From Chitinophagia bacterium (GTDB lineage Bacteria; Bacteroidota; Bacteroidia; Chitinophagales; Saprospiraceae), in assembly GCA_009923745.1 (NCBI GenBank), contig RFSX01000003.1, positions 1 through 43,509 of the forward strand: a stretch of DNA of 43,509 nucleotides, in the 5' to 3' direction. The position numbers and the translations under genes are program-made. Shown in pieces: positions 10,573-21,082 of the stretch; within the stretch, counting starts at the first letter, position 1; the number at the start of each line of letters is the position of its first letter. The notes under the pieces were generated by a model. That model saw only the letters and a list, made by a program, of their open reading frames with translations, was not told where the DNA came from and searched no databases.

Positions 10573-10979
10573 TGATACCTTATAATCTCTGTTTTTTCTA
10601 TATCGTCCTGCACGGGTATGGCTGCAGGAAAGTCTTCCTTGAGCTTGACAAGAAATGCTTCCAGGTCTGATTTCTTTTCAAACGCACCCAATCTAACCTG
10701 ATAATACGGTGGATTGTGTTCCCACTTATAGTTTGACTCAGGATACATTTCTTTAAGAGCTTCAAGAGCTTCCTCCATCGTACTTCTGTCGTTTGTGGTA
10801 ATTGCCTGGATACGCCAAGCCCGTATCATGAATGTTTGGGCGTTGACCGAAGTATACTGCTTCATAATGCTCTTTACTCCAGCCTCTGCCTTAACTGTCA
10901 CCTGTGCATAAGCCGTAAGGCTAATAGGAATGGCAATAGCCATAAATACAAAACTTAAAAGAGATTGTCTATGCACCAT
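10569..10979 (-). CDS. Secreted SPOR-like repeat protein
   Basis: From [26 protein letters not shown] (signal peptide); C-terminal [34 protein letters not shown] resembles a SPOR domain. The ORF-track start at 11102 lies within secA; ATG at 10979 overlaps the secA end by 11 nt, and ATGA couples it to rodA. Confidence 0.75.
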   Translation of the reverse strand: MVHRQSLLSFVFMAIAIPISLTAYAQVTVKAEAGVKSIMKQYTSVNAQTFMIRAWRIQAITTNDRSTMEEALEALKEMYPESNYKWEHNPPYYQVRLGAFEKKSDLEAFLVKLKEDFPAAIPVQDDIEKTEIIRYQ

Positions 10980-13900
10980 GACAATGTTTGTATTTTTTAC
11001 CACTTCCACAAGGGCAGGGGTCATTTCGTTTAACTTTCTTTTCGGTTCGCTTGAATGTCTCCGGTTTGGCCCTCTCCTGCCGCCCCGCTGCTGCTGCTGC
11101 ACGCTGACGTGCCTCGTCCTGACGACTCGTTTTAACTTTACCGAAGTCCATGCGACTAGCCTTGGCCTCTCTCACCTCTCCAGGTGCACCCAAAAGTAAT
11201 TTTCCCCCCATCAAATAAGAAATTACATCGTAATTAACCTGGTAAACCAACTGCTCGAAGGCACCGTAGGCCTCCATTTTATAGATAACCAGAGGGTCTT
11301 TTTGCTCAAAAGATGCTGACTGGACACTGTCTTTGAGCTCATCCATTGACCTCAAGTGTTCCTTCCAGTTTTCATCAATCAAAGCAAGGGTTACTGCCTT
11401 CTCAATGTCTTTCATTATAGACTTACCCCCTGAATCAACAGCACTCTTGAGGTCAGCAGCTATAGGCAATGGCTTATCCCTTGATGCCGCGGCATAAGGA
11501 ATCGCTATCCTTTTATATCTGTGCCCTTCTTTCTCATAAACGTCTTTGACAATTGGAAGAAGAATTTCACTGATCTTTTCAGATTTATTCTGATAGGATT
11601 CGAGTGTCTGGCTTTGGAACTGCTGGACCAGCTCATCAACATTGCCTTCCTTAAAACTTACCTCGTCAATATTGGGGTCTACAGACAGAACCCTTAGGCT
11701 GTCGCTCTTGAATGAGTCATAATCACCAACCGCTTTTTGGTCGTCCACCATGCTTTCGGTAAGAGACATAATCATATTGTAAAGGTCTACCGAAAGTCTT
11801 TCTCCGGACAGGGCATTATTTCTTTTATTGTAAATAGCTGACCTCTGAATATTCATAACGTCATCATATTCCAACAGTCGTTTTCGAATACCAAAGTTGT
11901 TCTCCTCTACTTTCTTCTGGGCACGCTCAATAGACTTTGTAATCATGGAGTGCTGAATCACCTCGCCCTCCTGGTGACCAAGGCTATCCATAATTTTGAC
12001 TATTCTGTCAGAATTAAACAAACGCATCAACTTGTCTTCCAGGGACACATAAAATTGGGAAGACCCCGGGTCTCCCTGCCGCCCGGCACGCCCTCTCAGC
12101 TGCCTGTCGACACGGCGTGAATCGTGTCTTTCCGTTGCTATGATGGCAAGCCCTCCTGCCTGTTTGACTTCTTCTGTCAATTTGATATCCGTACCCCGAC
12201 CCGCCATATTCGTGGCAATGGTAACATTACCGGGCTTGCCGGCATTGGCTACTATTTCTGCCTCTCTTTGGTGTTGTTTAGCGTTAAGGACATTGTGTTT
12301 GATGCCTTTCAGGTTCAGCATCCTTGATAGTTTTTCAGAAATGTCCACCGTTGTGGTACCAACAAGCACTGGTCGTCCCGCTGCAGTCAGTTGAGTGATT
12401 TCTTCAATGACAGCATTGAATTTTTCCCTTTCCGTCTTATATACAAGGTCCTCCTTGTCGTCCCTGATAATTGGCTTGTTCGTTGGAATGACAACGACAT
12501 CAAGCTTGTAGATTTCCCAGAACTCTCCCGCTTCTGTCTCTGCGGTACCGGTCATGCCAGACAGCTTATGAAACATCCTGAAGTAGTTCTGCAGCGTAAT
12601 TGTAGCGTAGGTCTGGGTGATGTCGCCAACCTTGACGTTCTCCTTGGCCTCCAGGGCCTGGTGCAGTCCGTCGGAATACCTTCGGCCCTCCATCATCCTA
12701 CCGGTTTGCTCATCGACGATCTTAACCTGGCCATCTATAACCACATACTCTTCCTCGCGCTCAAACAAGGTATATGCTTTCAAAAGCTGGTTGACAGCAT
12801 GCAGCCGCCGCGACTTTATAGAGTAATCTTGAATAAGGCTTGCCTTTTCTTCAGACACATCCAGCCCGTCTTCTTCGGCTTTTGATTCAAGCGCCTGCAT
12901 CTCACTGGCTATATCAGGAAGAATAAAAAACCTCGCGTCGTTTTCACCTTTTGACAAGTACTCCGAGCCCTGGTCCGTTAACTCTACACCTCTGTTCTTC
13001 TCGTCAATGGTAAAAAGTAAGGGTTCGTCAACAAGGTACATGTTCTTGCTCTGCTCCTGCATGTAATAATTCTCTGCCTTTTGCAAAACAGCCTTTACCC
13101 CTTCCTCACTCAGGAATTTAATCAGTGGCCTATACTTTGGCAATGCGCGGTATGCGCGGAGTAGTGCCATCCCCGTATCTCCTTCTTCAAAGCCTTTATT
13201 CCCCTCCTTGAATAGCTTTTTTGCATTCGCCAGATACTCTGTAGCCATTTTGCGCTGCTGTGAAATAAGCCTTTCAACCTTTGGCCTTAAGGCCTGGTAT
13301 TCCTGCTCTTCCGAGCCTTCTGTAACCGGTCCGGAAATTATCAATGGCGTCCTGGCGTCATCAATCAGCACGGAGTCAACCTCGTCAATCATGGCATAAT
13401 GGTGCTTACCCTGAACTCGTTCTTCCTGGGACCTCACCATATTGTCTCTCAGATAGTCAAAACCAAACTCGTTATTGGTACCATAGGTGATATCACACTT
13501 ATACGCGGCGGCGCGTTGTGCAGAATGCGGCTGGTATTTGTCAATGCAATCAACCGTCAGGAATAAAAACTGGAATATTGGGCCTACCCATTCGGAGTCC
13601 CTCCTTGCCAGATAATCGTTCACGGTAATTACGTGCACTCCTAGGCCAGATAATCCATTAAGGTAGGCAGGAAGAGTAGCCACAAGAGTCTTTCCTTCTC
13701 CCGTCTGCATCTCGGCAATCTTGCCTGAATGCAGAACATATCCACCAATGAGCTGCACATCATAATGGACCATATTCCAGGTAATCTCTCCGCCTGCTGC
13801 CACCCAGCTGTTTTTCCAAATGGCCTTGTCGCCTTTAATTTGAACATAATCATTATTAGCGGCAAGGTCCCTGTCGTGGTCTGTTGCCGTAACCTCAATC

Positions 13901-14274
13901 TCCGTGTTGTTTGAAAACCTGTTTGCTGTTTCTTTGACAACGGCAAACGCTTCGGGAAGAATTTCCATGAGTACTTCTTCCAGCAGCTCATCTCTATGCT
14001 CCTTGAGTTCATCAATTTGTCGATACATCTCTTCCTTGGCCGAAAGATCTCCGTCTTCCATCGAGATGGTCTCCATCTCTTTTATTTGCTCATCTGCCTC
14101 TGCAAGGTATTCGGCAATTCTCTTTCTGAACTCGTTGGTTTTGTTTCGCAGTTCATCATTTGTCAGGTCCTGATATTCTTCAAAATACGCATTCGTTTTA
14201 TCCACATAAGGCTGAATCGCCTTAGCGTCTTTATCGTACTTTGTGCCGAAAACCTTTTTTAAAAAATCTAGCAT
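10969..14274 (-). CDS. secA: Preprotein translocase subunit SecA
   Basis: [74 protein letters not shown], and C-terminal zinc motif [14 protein letters not shown]. Long variant, as is common in Bacteroidota. Confidence 0.97.
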   Translation of the reverse strand: MLDFLKKVFGTKYDKDAKAIQPYVDKTNAYFEEYQDLTNDELRNKTNEFRKRIAEYLAEADEQIKEMETISMEDGDLSAKEEMYRQIDELKEHRDELLEEVLMEILPEAFAVVKETANRFSNNTEIEVTATDHDRDLAANNDYVQIKGDKAIWKNSWVAAGGEITWNMVHYDVQLIGGYVLHSGKIAEMQTGEGKTLVATLPAYLNGLSGLGVHVITVNDYLARRDSEWVGPIFQFLFLTVDCIDKYQPHSAQRAAAYKCDITYGTNNEFGFDYLRDNMVRSQEERVQGKHHYAMIDEVDSVLIDDARTPLIISGPVTEGSEEQEYQALRPKVERLISQQRKMATEYLANAKKLFKEGNKGFEEGDTGMALLRAYRALPKYRPLIKFLSEEGVKAVLQKAENYYMQEQSKNMYLVDEPLLFTIDEKNRGVELTDQGSEYLSKGENDARFFILPDIASEMQALESKAEEDGLDVSEEKASLIQDYSIKSRRLHAVNQLLKAYTLFEREEEYVVIDGQVKIVDEQTGRMMEGRRYSDGLHQALEAKENVKVGDITQTYATITLQNYFRMFHKLSGMTGTAETEAGEFWEIYKLDVVVIPTNKPIIRDDKEDLVYKTEREKFNAVIEEITQLTAAGRPVLVGTTTVDISEKLSRMLNLKGIKHNVLNAKQHQREAEIVANAGKPGNVTIATNMAGRGTDIKLTEEVKQAGGLAIIATERHDSRRVDRQLRGRAGRQGDPGSSQFYVSLEDKLMRLFNSDRIVKIMDSLGHQEGEVIQHSMITKSIERAQKKVEENNFGIRKRLLEYDDVMNIQRSAIYNKRNNALSGERLSVDLYNMIMSLTESMVDDQKAVGDYDSFKSDSLRVLSVDPNIDEVSFKEGNVDELVQQFQSQTLESYQNKSEKISEILLPIVKDVYEKEGHRYKRIAIPYAAASRDKPLPIAADLKSAVDSGGKSIMKDIEKAVTLALIDENWKEHLRSMDELKDSVQSASFEQKDPLVIYKMEAYGAFEQLVYQVNYDVISYLMGGKLLLGAPGEVREAKASRMDFGKVKTSRQDEARQRAAAAAGRQERAKPETFKRTEKKVKRNDPCPCGSGKKYKHCHGA

Positions 14275-14406
14275 TATTCATTTTATTGTTGGGACGCCGC
14301 GAAGATACGTATTCATTCACGCATTTGCCCTTATTGCTTTAATTTGATGTAGTAAATACGTATATGTCACCGTCATATATTGTACCAAGAGCACAAATAT
14401 GCCAAT

Positions 14407-14439
14407 TTGACAAAAAGCGTTTTGTTTTTCTTAGTTTTG
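14407..14439 (+). promoter_or_regulatory. Candidate Bacteroidota promoter for the ALDH7-like gene
   Basis: TTG (14407-14409) - N22 - TAGTTTTG (14432-14439), 25 nt before the ATG at 14465. Confidence 0.5.
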
Positions 14440-14464
14440 CGCCTGTTCAAAAAACCCATTTCAA

Positions 14465-15997
14465 ATGAATACATCCTTCCTAAAAAAGTTAAATCTCAAG
14501 AAAAATAACCCTGGTAGCTTCACTGGTATAAAATCACTTAAAGCATCTGCAGGTAAAATCGACTCTTTTTCACCTGTCGATGGAAAATACATTGCCAGTG
14601 TTGATCTCAGCTCAAAAAAGGACTACGAAAAAATTGTAAAAACCGCTCAAAAGGCTTTTAAATCCTGGCGAACCATACCTGCGCCAATGAGAGGTGATGT
14701 TGTTCGGCAATACGGCAATGCCCTGCGAGAAAATAAAGAATACCTGGGTAAGCTTGTTTCATATGAAATGGGGAAGTCCCTCCAGGAGGGCTATGGAGAA
14801 GTGCAGGAAATGATTGACATCTGCGATTTTGCAGTAGGATTGTCGCGGCAGCTGTACGGCCTTACCATGCATAGTGAGCGCCCTGGTCACAGAATGTATG
14901 AGCAGTGGCACCCCCTTGGCATTGTAGGAATTATTTCTGCATTTAATTTCCCTGTGGCCGTCTGGTCGTGGAATGCCATGATCGCCCTGGTGTGCGGAAA
15001 TGTATGCATCTGGAAGGGAAGCGAAAAAACACCCCTATGTTCTGTGGCCTGTCAGAATATACTAATGAAAGTACTTAAAGCCAATAATGTGCCTGAGGGC
15101 GTCTGCAGTATTGTAACAGGAGACTATCAAATAGGAGAGCTCATGACCGCTGACTCTCGTGTGAACCTGATATCAGCTACTGGAAGCACAAGAATGGGAC
15201 GCATCGTCGGAGCAAAAGTGGCTGAAAGATTTGGTAAATGTATCCTGGAATTAGGAGGTAATAACGCTATCATTATTACGCCTGATGCTGATTTGAGCCT
15301 AGCACTTACCGGTGTTGTATTCGGAGCCGTTGGCACCTGTGGCCAGCGCTGTACGAGTACGCGAAGGCTTATCATACATGAGTCTATGTATAAAGATGTA
15401 AAACGAAAACTCGTCCGTGCTTACAAACAGGTCAGGATTGGCAATCCTCTTGACGCAAGTATGCACATGGGTCCTTTGATCGATAAAGATGCAGTACAGA
15501 ATTACCTCAACACCATTAAAGAGATCAGAAATGAAGGTGGAAAGTTTGCCGTTGCAGGAGGTGTTTTAGAGGGTGCAGGATATGAAAGCGGCTGCTATGT
15601 TAAACCATGTATCGCCGAAGTTAATTCTGAATTTAATATCGTACAACACGAAACCTTTGCTCCAATATTATACATCATGCCATATTCGGGTGGAGTAGAG
15701 AATGCTATAGCCATACAGAATAATGTTCCACAGGGCTTATCCTCTGCTATTATGACAACCAATTTGCGCGATGCAGAATTATTCCTTTCTGCTGCCGGAT
15801 CTGATTGTGGAATCGCCAATGTGAATATTGGAACGAGTGGTGCTGAGATAGGGGGCGCTTTTGGTGGTGAAAAAGAAACTGGTGGTGGTAGAGAGTCTGG
15901 TTCGGACTCTTGGAAGGCCTATATGAGAAGACAAACAAACACTATTAATTTCAGTACAGGAGTGCCTTTGGCTCAGGGTATTAAATTTGAGCTCTAA
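14465..15997 (+). CDS. Aldehyde dehydrogenase, ALDH7-like (L-piperidine-6-carboxylate / alpha-aminoadipic semialdehyde dehydrogenase type)
   Basis: GIISAFNFPVAVWSWN, ATGSTRMGRIVG, LELGGNNAIII, GTCGQRCTSTRRLI (catalytic Cys), GGAFGGEKETGGGRESGSDSWKAYMRRQTNTINFS are ALDH7 hallmarks. Confidence 0.88.
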   Translation: MNTSFLKKLNLKKNNPGSFTGIKSLKASAGKIDSFSPVDGKYIASVDLSSKKDYEKIVKTAQKAFKSWRTIPAPMRGDVVRQYGNALRENKEYLGKLVSYEMGKSLQEGYGEVQEMIDICDFAVGLSRQLYGLTMHSERPGHRMYEQWHPLGIVGIISAFNFPVAVWSWNAMIALVCGNVCIWKGSEKTPLCSVACQNILMKVLKANNVPEGVCSIVTGDYQIGELMTADSRVNLISATGSTRMGRIVGAKVAERFGKCILELGGNNAIIITPDADLSLALTGVVFGAVGTCGQRCTSTRRLIIHESMYKDVKRKLVRAYKQVRIGNPLDASMHMGPLIDKDAVQNYLNTIKEIRNEGGKFAVAGGVLEGAGYESGCYVKPCIAEVNSEFNIVQHETFAPILYIMPYSGGVENAIAIQNNVPQGLSSAIMTTNLRDAELFLSAAGSDCGIANVNIGTSGAEIGGAFGGEKETGGGRESGSDSWKAYMRRQTNTINFSTGVPLAQGIKFEL

Positions 15998-16093
15998 TGC
16001 GACATTTATGTTTTTGTGTCTCTGCCCTGGTGTTGATTAATAGACCATGTGATTCGTTTTAATAGTTTAATTCAACAAACTGAACATATAACC

Positions 16094-16528
16094 ATGTCTA
16101 AAGAAAAAGAATATACCAATGGCGAAATCACAGTAGTATGGAAAGCAGATGCTTGCGTTCACTCTGGAAACTGTGTTCGAGGCTTGCCCAAGGCTTTCAA
16201 ACCAAACGACAGCCCATGGATACACATGGATGGCGCATCAACAGAAGAATTAAAGGCACAGGTTGACAAATGTCCTTCTGGTGCCCTAAGCTGTTATATG
16301 AATGATGCGTCAGACAGCCGTGGTAAAGAAGAAACTCCTGTTCCCAAATCTTGCAAGCTTGAATTGGTTAATAATGGCCCACTAATCATATATGGCCCTA
16401 TTGAAATCACAGGAAAGCATGGAGTAGAACTCAAGTCGGGACCTAAAACCTTTTTGTGCCGTTGTGGTGCATCAAGCAAAAAGCCTTATTGTGACGGCGC
16501 TCATAAAAAATTTGACTTTGAGGGCTAA
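16094..16528 (+). CDS. Fused iron-sulfur protein: YjdI-like mono-cluster ferredoxin domain plus CDGSH domain
   Basis: N-terminal VWKADACVHSGNCVRGLPKAF...VDKCPSGALS; C-terminal FLCRCGASSKKPYCDGAHKKFDF fits C-X-C-X2-(S/T)-X3-P-X-C-D-G-(S/A/T)-H. ATG at 16094 is preferred over 16049. Confidence 0.88.
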   Translation: MSKEKEYTNGEITVVWKADACVHSGNCVRGLPKAFKPNDSPWIHMDGASTEELKAQVDKCPSGALSCYMNDASDSRGKEETPVPKSCKLELVNNGPLIIYGPIEITGKHGVELKSGPKTFLCRCGASSKKPYCDGAHKKFDFEG

Positions 16529-16693
16529 GCCAACATTAGTACCCCGTTAACAGATTGGGCTTTTCGGGGAGATCCTTTTCGCCGAGCACTGTCCGCCATT
16601 CCGTGTGATGTCCTAAAGAAGGGAAATCAGTTTATATTGCCAGGCAAAGCCGCGTATAAGCCTTAAGTTGATTTTGGGGTTTGCATACAAGCC

Positions 16694-17245
16694 TTATAGT
16701 TTTTTCCCCACCTGTATGCCCAACAATAATATTGCTCCGTCCCCTGTAGGTTCTCCATCTGTTTGTACATTCCATTCAAAACCAAAGGCAATATTGGGCG
16801 CCAGGATAAACCCTCCTAAGTCCCACACATAAGCCAGCTCTGCCGTAGGCTGCAAAACCGTAATCTCGGTCCTCCCCGCATTCGGTGATGATGTATTAGC
16901 TCCGTTTGTCCAATCAACCTCGTTTAACCACAAGTCTGTCTTGAGCCCCCATCTCCACCTGGGATTATCGGAAAAGAAGAATCTTCTGTAGCCAAGGCTG
17001 AAACCAAAACCACTTCCCTCTTCTGTTTCCTGAACACCCAGGTCCCTGTGGTCAAAAATATTGGCGCCCAGCCTGACATGAAAGAAAGAAGCTTTATTAA
17101 GCTTGAGGTCTGCCGATATCCCCGGTATTATGCCTGTAGGGTAGGCTTGAAACTCGAAAGAGGCCGTAGATGCATTTTGCCCATTAAGGCATATGGACAT
17201 GCCTGTCATTAAAACAAAAAACAGAATAATCTTAGTTGCTTTCAT
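16694..17245 (-). CDS. Predicted outer-membrane beta-barrel-like secreted protein
   Basis: Signal peptide (MKATKIILFFVLMTGMSICLNGQ), alternating beta-barrel-like sequence with aromatics (LRWGLKTDLWLNEVDW, FILAPNIAFGFEWNV). Overlaps the gldH end by 14 nt. Confidence 0.55.
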   Translation of the reverse strand: MKATKIILFFVLMTGMSICLNGQNASTASFEFQAYPTGIIPGISADLKLNKASFFHVRLGANIFDHRDLGVQETEEGSGFGFSLGYRRFFFSDNPRWRWGLKTDLWLNEVDWTNGANTSSPNAGRTEITVLQPTAELAYVWDLGGFILAPNIAFGFEWNVQTDGEPTGDGAILLLGIQVGKKL

Positions 17246-17696
17246 TTTTCATTTTTGCAATTATCAAATCCATGGTTTCTATACCCTCAAGTCTTTGTTC
17301 CCTTGTATACTGTTCAAATAAAAAGCCATATCTGCCTGGCTCAGGAAATTTGAATCGGTCAAGCATATAGACCTTAACCTTACAGCTTTTGGCGTTGCAT
17401 TTGCCCATCCACTGCCCGGCCTTGCTGGCCAGCTCGACATTTAAAAGTTCTTCTCGGTCTTCTATGCTTGGAAAGTCAGTCTTTACCCTGAAGTAAATGT
17501 TTTCGTACTTATATGCCCCGGCATGATTGATAAGTAGCTCCATTGCATATAAAGAGCTCGTATCGACAATATCAACATAAAATTCTATTTCCTGCTCATA
17601 AGGCCAGGGCACAGGAATTTCCTGGGACTCTGAGTAGAATGGTTCTTCCGTGCATGAGAACTGTATCAACAAAAAGCAAATAAGGAAAATACGCAT
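17232..17696 (-). CDS. gldH: Gliding motility lipoprotein GldH
   Basis: Lipobox LIQFSC; W-Y-QEIEFYVDIVDTSSLY.MELLINHAGAYKYENIYFRVKTDFP and FKFPEPGRYGFLFEQYTRE.LEGIETMDLII match the GldH pattern as I recall it. Confidence 0.78.
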   Translation of the reverse strand: MRIFLICFLLIQFSCTEEPFYSESQEIPVPWPYEQEIEFYVDIVDTSSLYAMELLINHAGAYKYENIYFRVKTDFPSIEDREELLNVELASKAGQWMGKCNAKSCKVKVYMLDRFKFPEPGRYGFLFEQYTREQRLEGIETMDLIIAKMKNESN

Positions 17697-17721
17697 GCAA
17701 CTAATTTAGCCTAAATAATTG

Positions 17722-18879
17722 CTATTCAAAAAAGTCTTTCATGCGGGCAAAGAAACCCTTTTGGGATTTTCCGTCTTTTGGTTGGAAGCTGTCCATATCT
17801 CTCATTTTCTCGAGCAGTTCTTTTTCTTCGGCTGTAAGTGTTTTAGGTGTCCACACATTAACATTGATCAGCTGATCGCCTTTATGGCCGTAGCCCTGCA
17901 CAACAGGTAGCCCTTTGTCGCGCAATCTAAAGATCTTACCCGGTGGTGTGCCGGCGGGAATAGTAATCTTTACAGCCTTTCCAAGCGTCGGAACCTCAAC
18001 GCTTGTTCCAAGTACAACATCGGCATAATTCAAAAACAAGTCATACATAATGTTTTGACCGTCCCGTGTTAAATCCTTGTGCTTCTTTTCTTCTATAGCA
18101 ACAAGCAAATCACCTGCTGTTCCTCCGTTAGGTCCTGCATTTCCTTTGCCCCTTACAGACAGCTGCATACCTTCGTCAACGCCGGCGGGAATGTCTATTT
18201 CAATGGTGTCTTCCATCATCCGTCTGCCTTCCCCTTTACAGCTTGTACACTTGCTCGTTATTTGCTGTCCCGCCCCGTTACAGCTGGGGCAAACCGTCGT
18301 TGTTTGCATTTGTCCCAGAAATGTAGATTTAATCTGTCTTACATAACCAGAGCCGTTGCAGGTTCCACAATTCTTTACTGAAGATTTGTCTTTTGCGCCG
18401 GAGCCGCCACAGGTGTCACAGGTCCCTTGTTTTTTAACCTTTATTTTTTTTGTAACTCCTTCTGCTATTTCTTCAAGACTGAGAGATACTTTTATACGAA
18501 TGTTGGATCCCTTTTGTCCCCTTCTCCTGTTAGAGCGTCTGCCTCCACCAAAAAAACTTTCAAATGGACTTCCCGAATCACCAAAAATATCACTGAAGTT
18601 AGAGAAGATATCATCCATTGTCATGCCGCCATGTCCACCAAATCCCGCTTGTGGATCAACTCCTGCGTGGCCGTAACGGTCATATCTGGCTTTTTTGTCA
18701 TCATTGCTAAGAACTTCATAGGCTTCGGCGGCTTCCTTAAACTTTTCTTCGGCTGCTTTATTCCCCGGGTTCTTGTCGGGATGATATTTAATGGCAACCT
18801 TTCGGTAAGCCTTCTTTATTTCCTGGGCATCAGCATTCTTGTCTACGCCAAGTATTTCGTAATAGTCTCTTTTAGCCAT
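17722..18879 (-). CDS. dnaJ: Chaperone protein DnaJ
   Basis: J-domain with HPD (YHPDKNPG), Gly-rich linker, four CxxCxGxG-type repeats, C-terminal domain. Confidence 0.97.
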   Translation of the reverse strand: MAKRDYYEILGVDKNADAQEIKKAYRKVAIKYHPDKNPGNKAAEEKFKEAAEAYEVLSNDDKKARYDRYGHAGVDPQAGFGGHGGMTMDDIFSNFSDIFGDSGSPFESFFGGGRRSNRRRGQKGSNIRIKVSLSLEEIAEGVTKKIKVKKQGTCDTCGGSGAKDKSSVKNCGTCNGSGYVRQIKSTFLGQMQTTTVCPSCNGAGQQITSKCTSCKGEGRRMMEDTIEIDIPAGVDEGMQLSVRGKGNAGPNGGTAGDLLVAIEEKKHKDLTRDGQNIMYDLFLNYADVVLGTSVEVPTLGKAVKITIPAGTPPGKIFRLRDKGLPVVQGYGHKGDQLINVNVWTPKTLTAEEKELLEKMRDMDSFQPKDGKSQKGFFARMKDFFE

Positions 18880-18900
18880 TTATCTTTCTTTCTTATCCAT

Positions 18901-19428
18901 CTATTTCCCTACCACCACTTTTGCAAATCGGATAATCTTATCATTTAATAAATATCCTTTTTCTATGGTATCAATAACCTTTCCTTTCATCTCTTCTGTT
19001 GGTGCCGGAATTTCGGTTATCGCTTCGTGCAATTCGGGGTCAAAAACGACGCCCTCGGTTACCATGGGCGTCAAGCCCTTTCCATCGAGAACCTTATACA
19101 GCTTGTTGTACACCATAAGGATACCTTCACTGATGTGCTCGTCGGTTGATTCGTCTTCAGCGCTTTTTTTAGCTCTGTCAAAATCATCCAGCACGGGTAA
19201 TATTGCGGAAATCGTATCCTGGGCCGCTGTTTTTAAAAGCTCAAAACGTTCTTTCGTGTTTCGCTTTTTAAAGTTTTCAAATTCAGCGAAAAGCCTTAAA
19301 AACTTGTCTTTCTGTTCTTCGTTTTCTGATTCCAGGGTCTCTATCCTCTCCTGAAGCTTTTCAAGCTCCTTGTTTGGAGCATCATTTTTTGTTTCTTTCT
19401 TTCCTTTTTTATCGTTTGCCACTGCCAT
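18901..19428 (-). CDS. grpE: Nucleotide exchange factor GrpE
   Basis: RLFAEFENFKKRNTKER, ILPVLDDFDRA, LTPMVTEGVVFDPELHEAI; directly upstream of dnaJ. Confidence 0.95.
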   Translation of the reverse strand: MAVANDKKGKKETKNDAPNKELEKLQERIETLESENEEQKDKFLRLFAEFENFKKRNTKERFELLKTAAQDTISAILPVLDDFDRAKKSAEDESTDEHISEGILMVYNKLYKVLDGKGLTPMVTEGVVFDPELHEAITEIPAPTEEMKGKVIDTIEKGYLLNDKIIRFAKVVVGK

Positions 19429-19490
19429 ACATTTAGTCTTTCAATAATGCACTAGAACAGCATCAATTCTTTTGCCATTCCTGAATAACA

Positions 19491-19501
19491 GACAATTTGT
19501 C
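19491..19501. promoter_or_regulatory. GACAATTTGTC palindrome upstream of grpE-dnaJ (candidate heat-shock operator)
   Basis: 11-bp inverted repeat 62 nt upstream of the grpE ATG; the same motif lies upstream of clpB. Confidence 0.45.
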
Positions 19502-20030
19502 ATATATTCTTTTGCTTTGAAGCCAAAAAAGCATTCAATTCATCAAAGCTGGCATTGACACTAAGAATTCTACCCCCTGGATCAATTAAGAACTTGGCCG
19601 GTATGTTTCTCACAGAATACTTCTGAGCTAGAGGAGACATCAGCACAACCCTGGAGTGTTGAACAATTTGATACGGCCAATTAAAACCTTGCGCCTCTGC
19701 TTCTTTCCGCCAATAATCACCCGATTTTTCAAGAGCAACCGAAACCACCTCTATTCCCTCTGCGTCAGAAAAAGTCTTGTCTTTAAAGCGGTTATAAAGT
19801 TTTACGAGTTCTGGGCTTTCTTTCCTGCAGGGAGCACACCATGATCCCCAAAAATCCAGTAAAACATATCTTCCTCTTAACTCTTCAAGAGAGAACGCCT
19901 CTCCGGTGATCAGCTCTGCAGTAAACCCAGGAGCTTTCTTCCCGCTGTTCGACTCCGCTGTACGGATTATAAACATATAAACGAACAAAAGGACAATAAC
20001 GACCGAAATTGTACGAATGATTTTTCTCAT
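19500..20030 (-). CDS. TlpA-like thioredoxin-fold protein
   Basis: N-terminal membrane anchor; LLDFWGSWCAPCRKESPELVKLY active site (CAPC); IPAKFLIDPGGRIL cis-Pro region. Confidence 0.88.
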   Translation of the reverse strand: MRKIIRTISVVIVLLFVYMFIIRTAESNSGKKAPGFTAELITGEAFSLEELRGRYVLLDFWGSWCAPCRKESPELVKLYNRFKDKTFSDAEGIEVVSVALEKSGDYWRKEAEAQGFNWPYQIVQHSRVVLMSPLAQKYSVRNIPAKFLIDPGGRILSVNASFDELNAFLASKQKNI

Positions 20031-20127
20031 GAATTATAAAGCTTTCTGTTTACCTAAAGGATTTGCTGTCATATAGTTTTAAAGGCGCTCTATTTTTTAA
20101 ACATTTGTAGCATTAAAATAATGCTTT

Positions 20128-21012
20128 ATGCCTTTTGAAAGCTTTCTTCCTTATAAACTAAACGGCAAAGACTTGCATCAGCTCATTATAGGTGGTGTCA
20201 CTCCAAGACCCATTGCTCTTGTATCAAGCATATCGAAAAACGGTATAGCCAACCTGGCGCCATACAGCTTCTTCAATGCTATCAGTTCGAAGCCCCCTAT
20301 TCTTGCCTTCGCAATAAGTCGTGGCCCAGAAAGCAGGCCAAATAAAGACACATTAATCAATCTGGAATCTAATCCAGAATGTGTTATAAATATCGTTGAT
20401 GATAAAATAGCCAGGCAAATGAGTCTCTGCTCTGTCGCATATCAATACGAAGCTTCCGAGTTTAAAAAAGCTGGTTTGACTGAACTATGTTCAGATTTAA
20501 TCACGCCTCCAAGGGTGAAAGAATCTCCCGTGCAATTTGAGTGCACGGTCAAGGATATACTTGAGTTAGGAAAGCGCTCGGAATCAGCAAATCTGGTTTT
20601 GTGTGATGTGGTAAAGATTCACATCAATAAAGAAGTCATGACAACAGACAAGCCAAGAATTGACCCCTGGTCCTTAAGGGCGGTTGGCCGACTTGGAAGG
20701 AGTTATTATGTGTCTGTTGAAGGCGACAATATTTTTGAAATGTATCAGCCCGTAAGTCCGGATTGCATAGGTTTTGATGGGCTTCCTGCGTCTGTAAGAC
20801 ACAGCCCTGTTTTGACGGGGTCAGAGCTGGCAACACTTGCATCCTGCTGCCTCCTTCCGGATAAGAACGCGGTGTTGTCATTTTGTAAAAGAGAAAATAT
20901 TACAAATGATTTGGCTCTCGAAGAATGCCACCTTCTGGCCAAACGGTTTTTATCTGATAACAACAAACAGGATGCGCTTATTTGTGTTATGATACCCGAA
21001 GCCCAGGAATGA
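20128..21012 (+). CDS. Flavin reductase-like FMN-binding split-barrel protein
   Basis: GGVTPRPIALVSSISKNGIANLAPYSFFNAISSKPPILAFAI is characteristic of flavin reductase-like proteins. Confidence 0.88.
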   Translation: MPFESFLPYKLNGKDLHQLIIGGVTPRPIALVSSISKNGIANLAPYSFFNAISSKPPILAFAISRGPESRPNKDTLINLESNPECVINIVDDKIARQMSLCSVAYQYEASEFKKAGLTELCSDLITPPRVKESPVQFECTVKDILELGKRSESANLVLCDVVKIHINKEVMTTDKPRIDPWSLRAVGRLGRSYYVSVEGDNIFEMYQPVSPDCIGFDGLPASVRHSPVLTGSELATLASCCLLPDKNAVLSFCKRENITNDLALEECHLLAKRFLSDNNKQDALICVMIPEAQE

Positions 21013-21082
21013 TACATAATGACAACATATGAAAACAATCATAATATTTATTTAATATCTTTAATCGCGAAACATATAAACA

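Noticed and set aside
10980-11102. N-terminal extension of the SPOR-like ORF ([23 protein letters not shown]...)
   Set aside because: Lies inside secA in another frame. The signal peptide starts at M10979, so the extension is not real.
16529-16693. Protein-like strings in the CDGSH/barrel intergenic region (e.g. minus-strand TDFPSLGHHTEWRTVLGEKDLPEKPNLLTGY, GLYANPKINLRLIRGFAWQYKLISLL)
   Set aside because: Several frames on both strands are open over this short stretch and I recognise no family. Insufficient to call a relic without a translated search.
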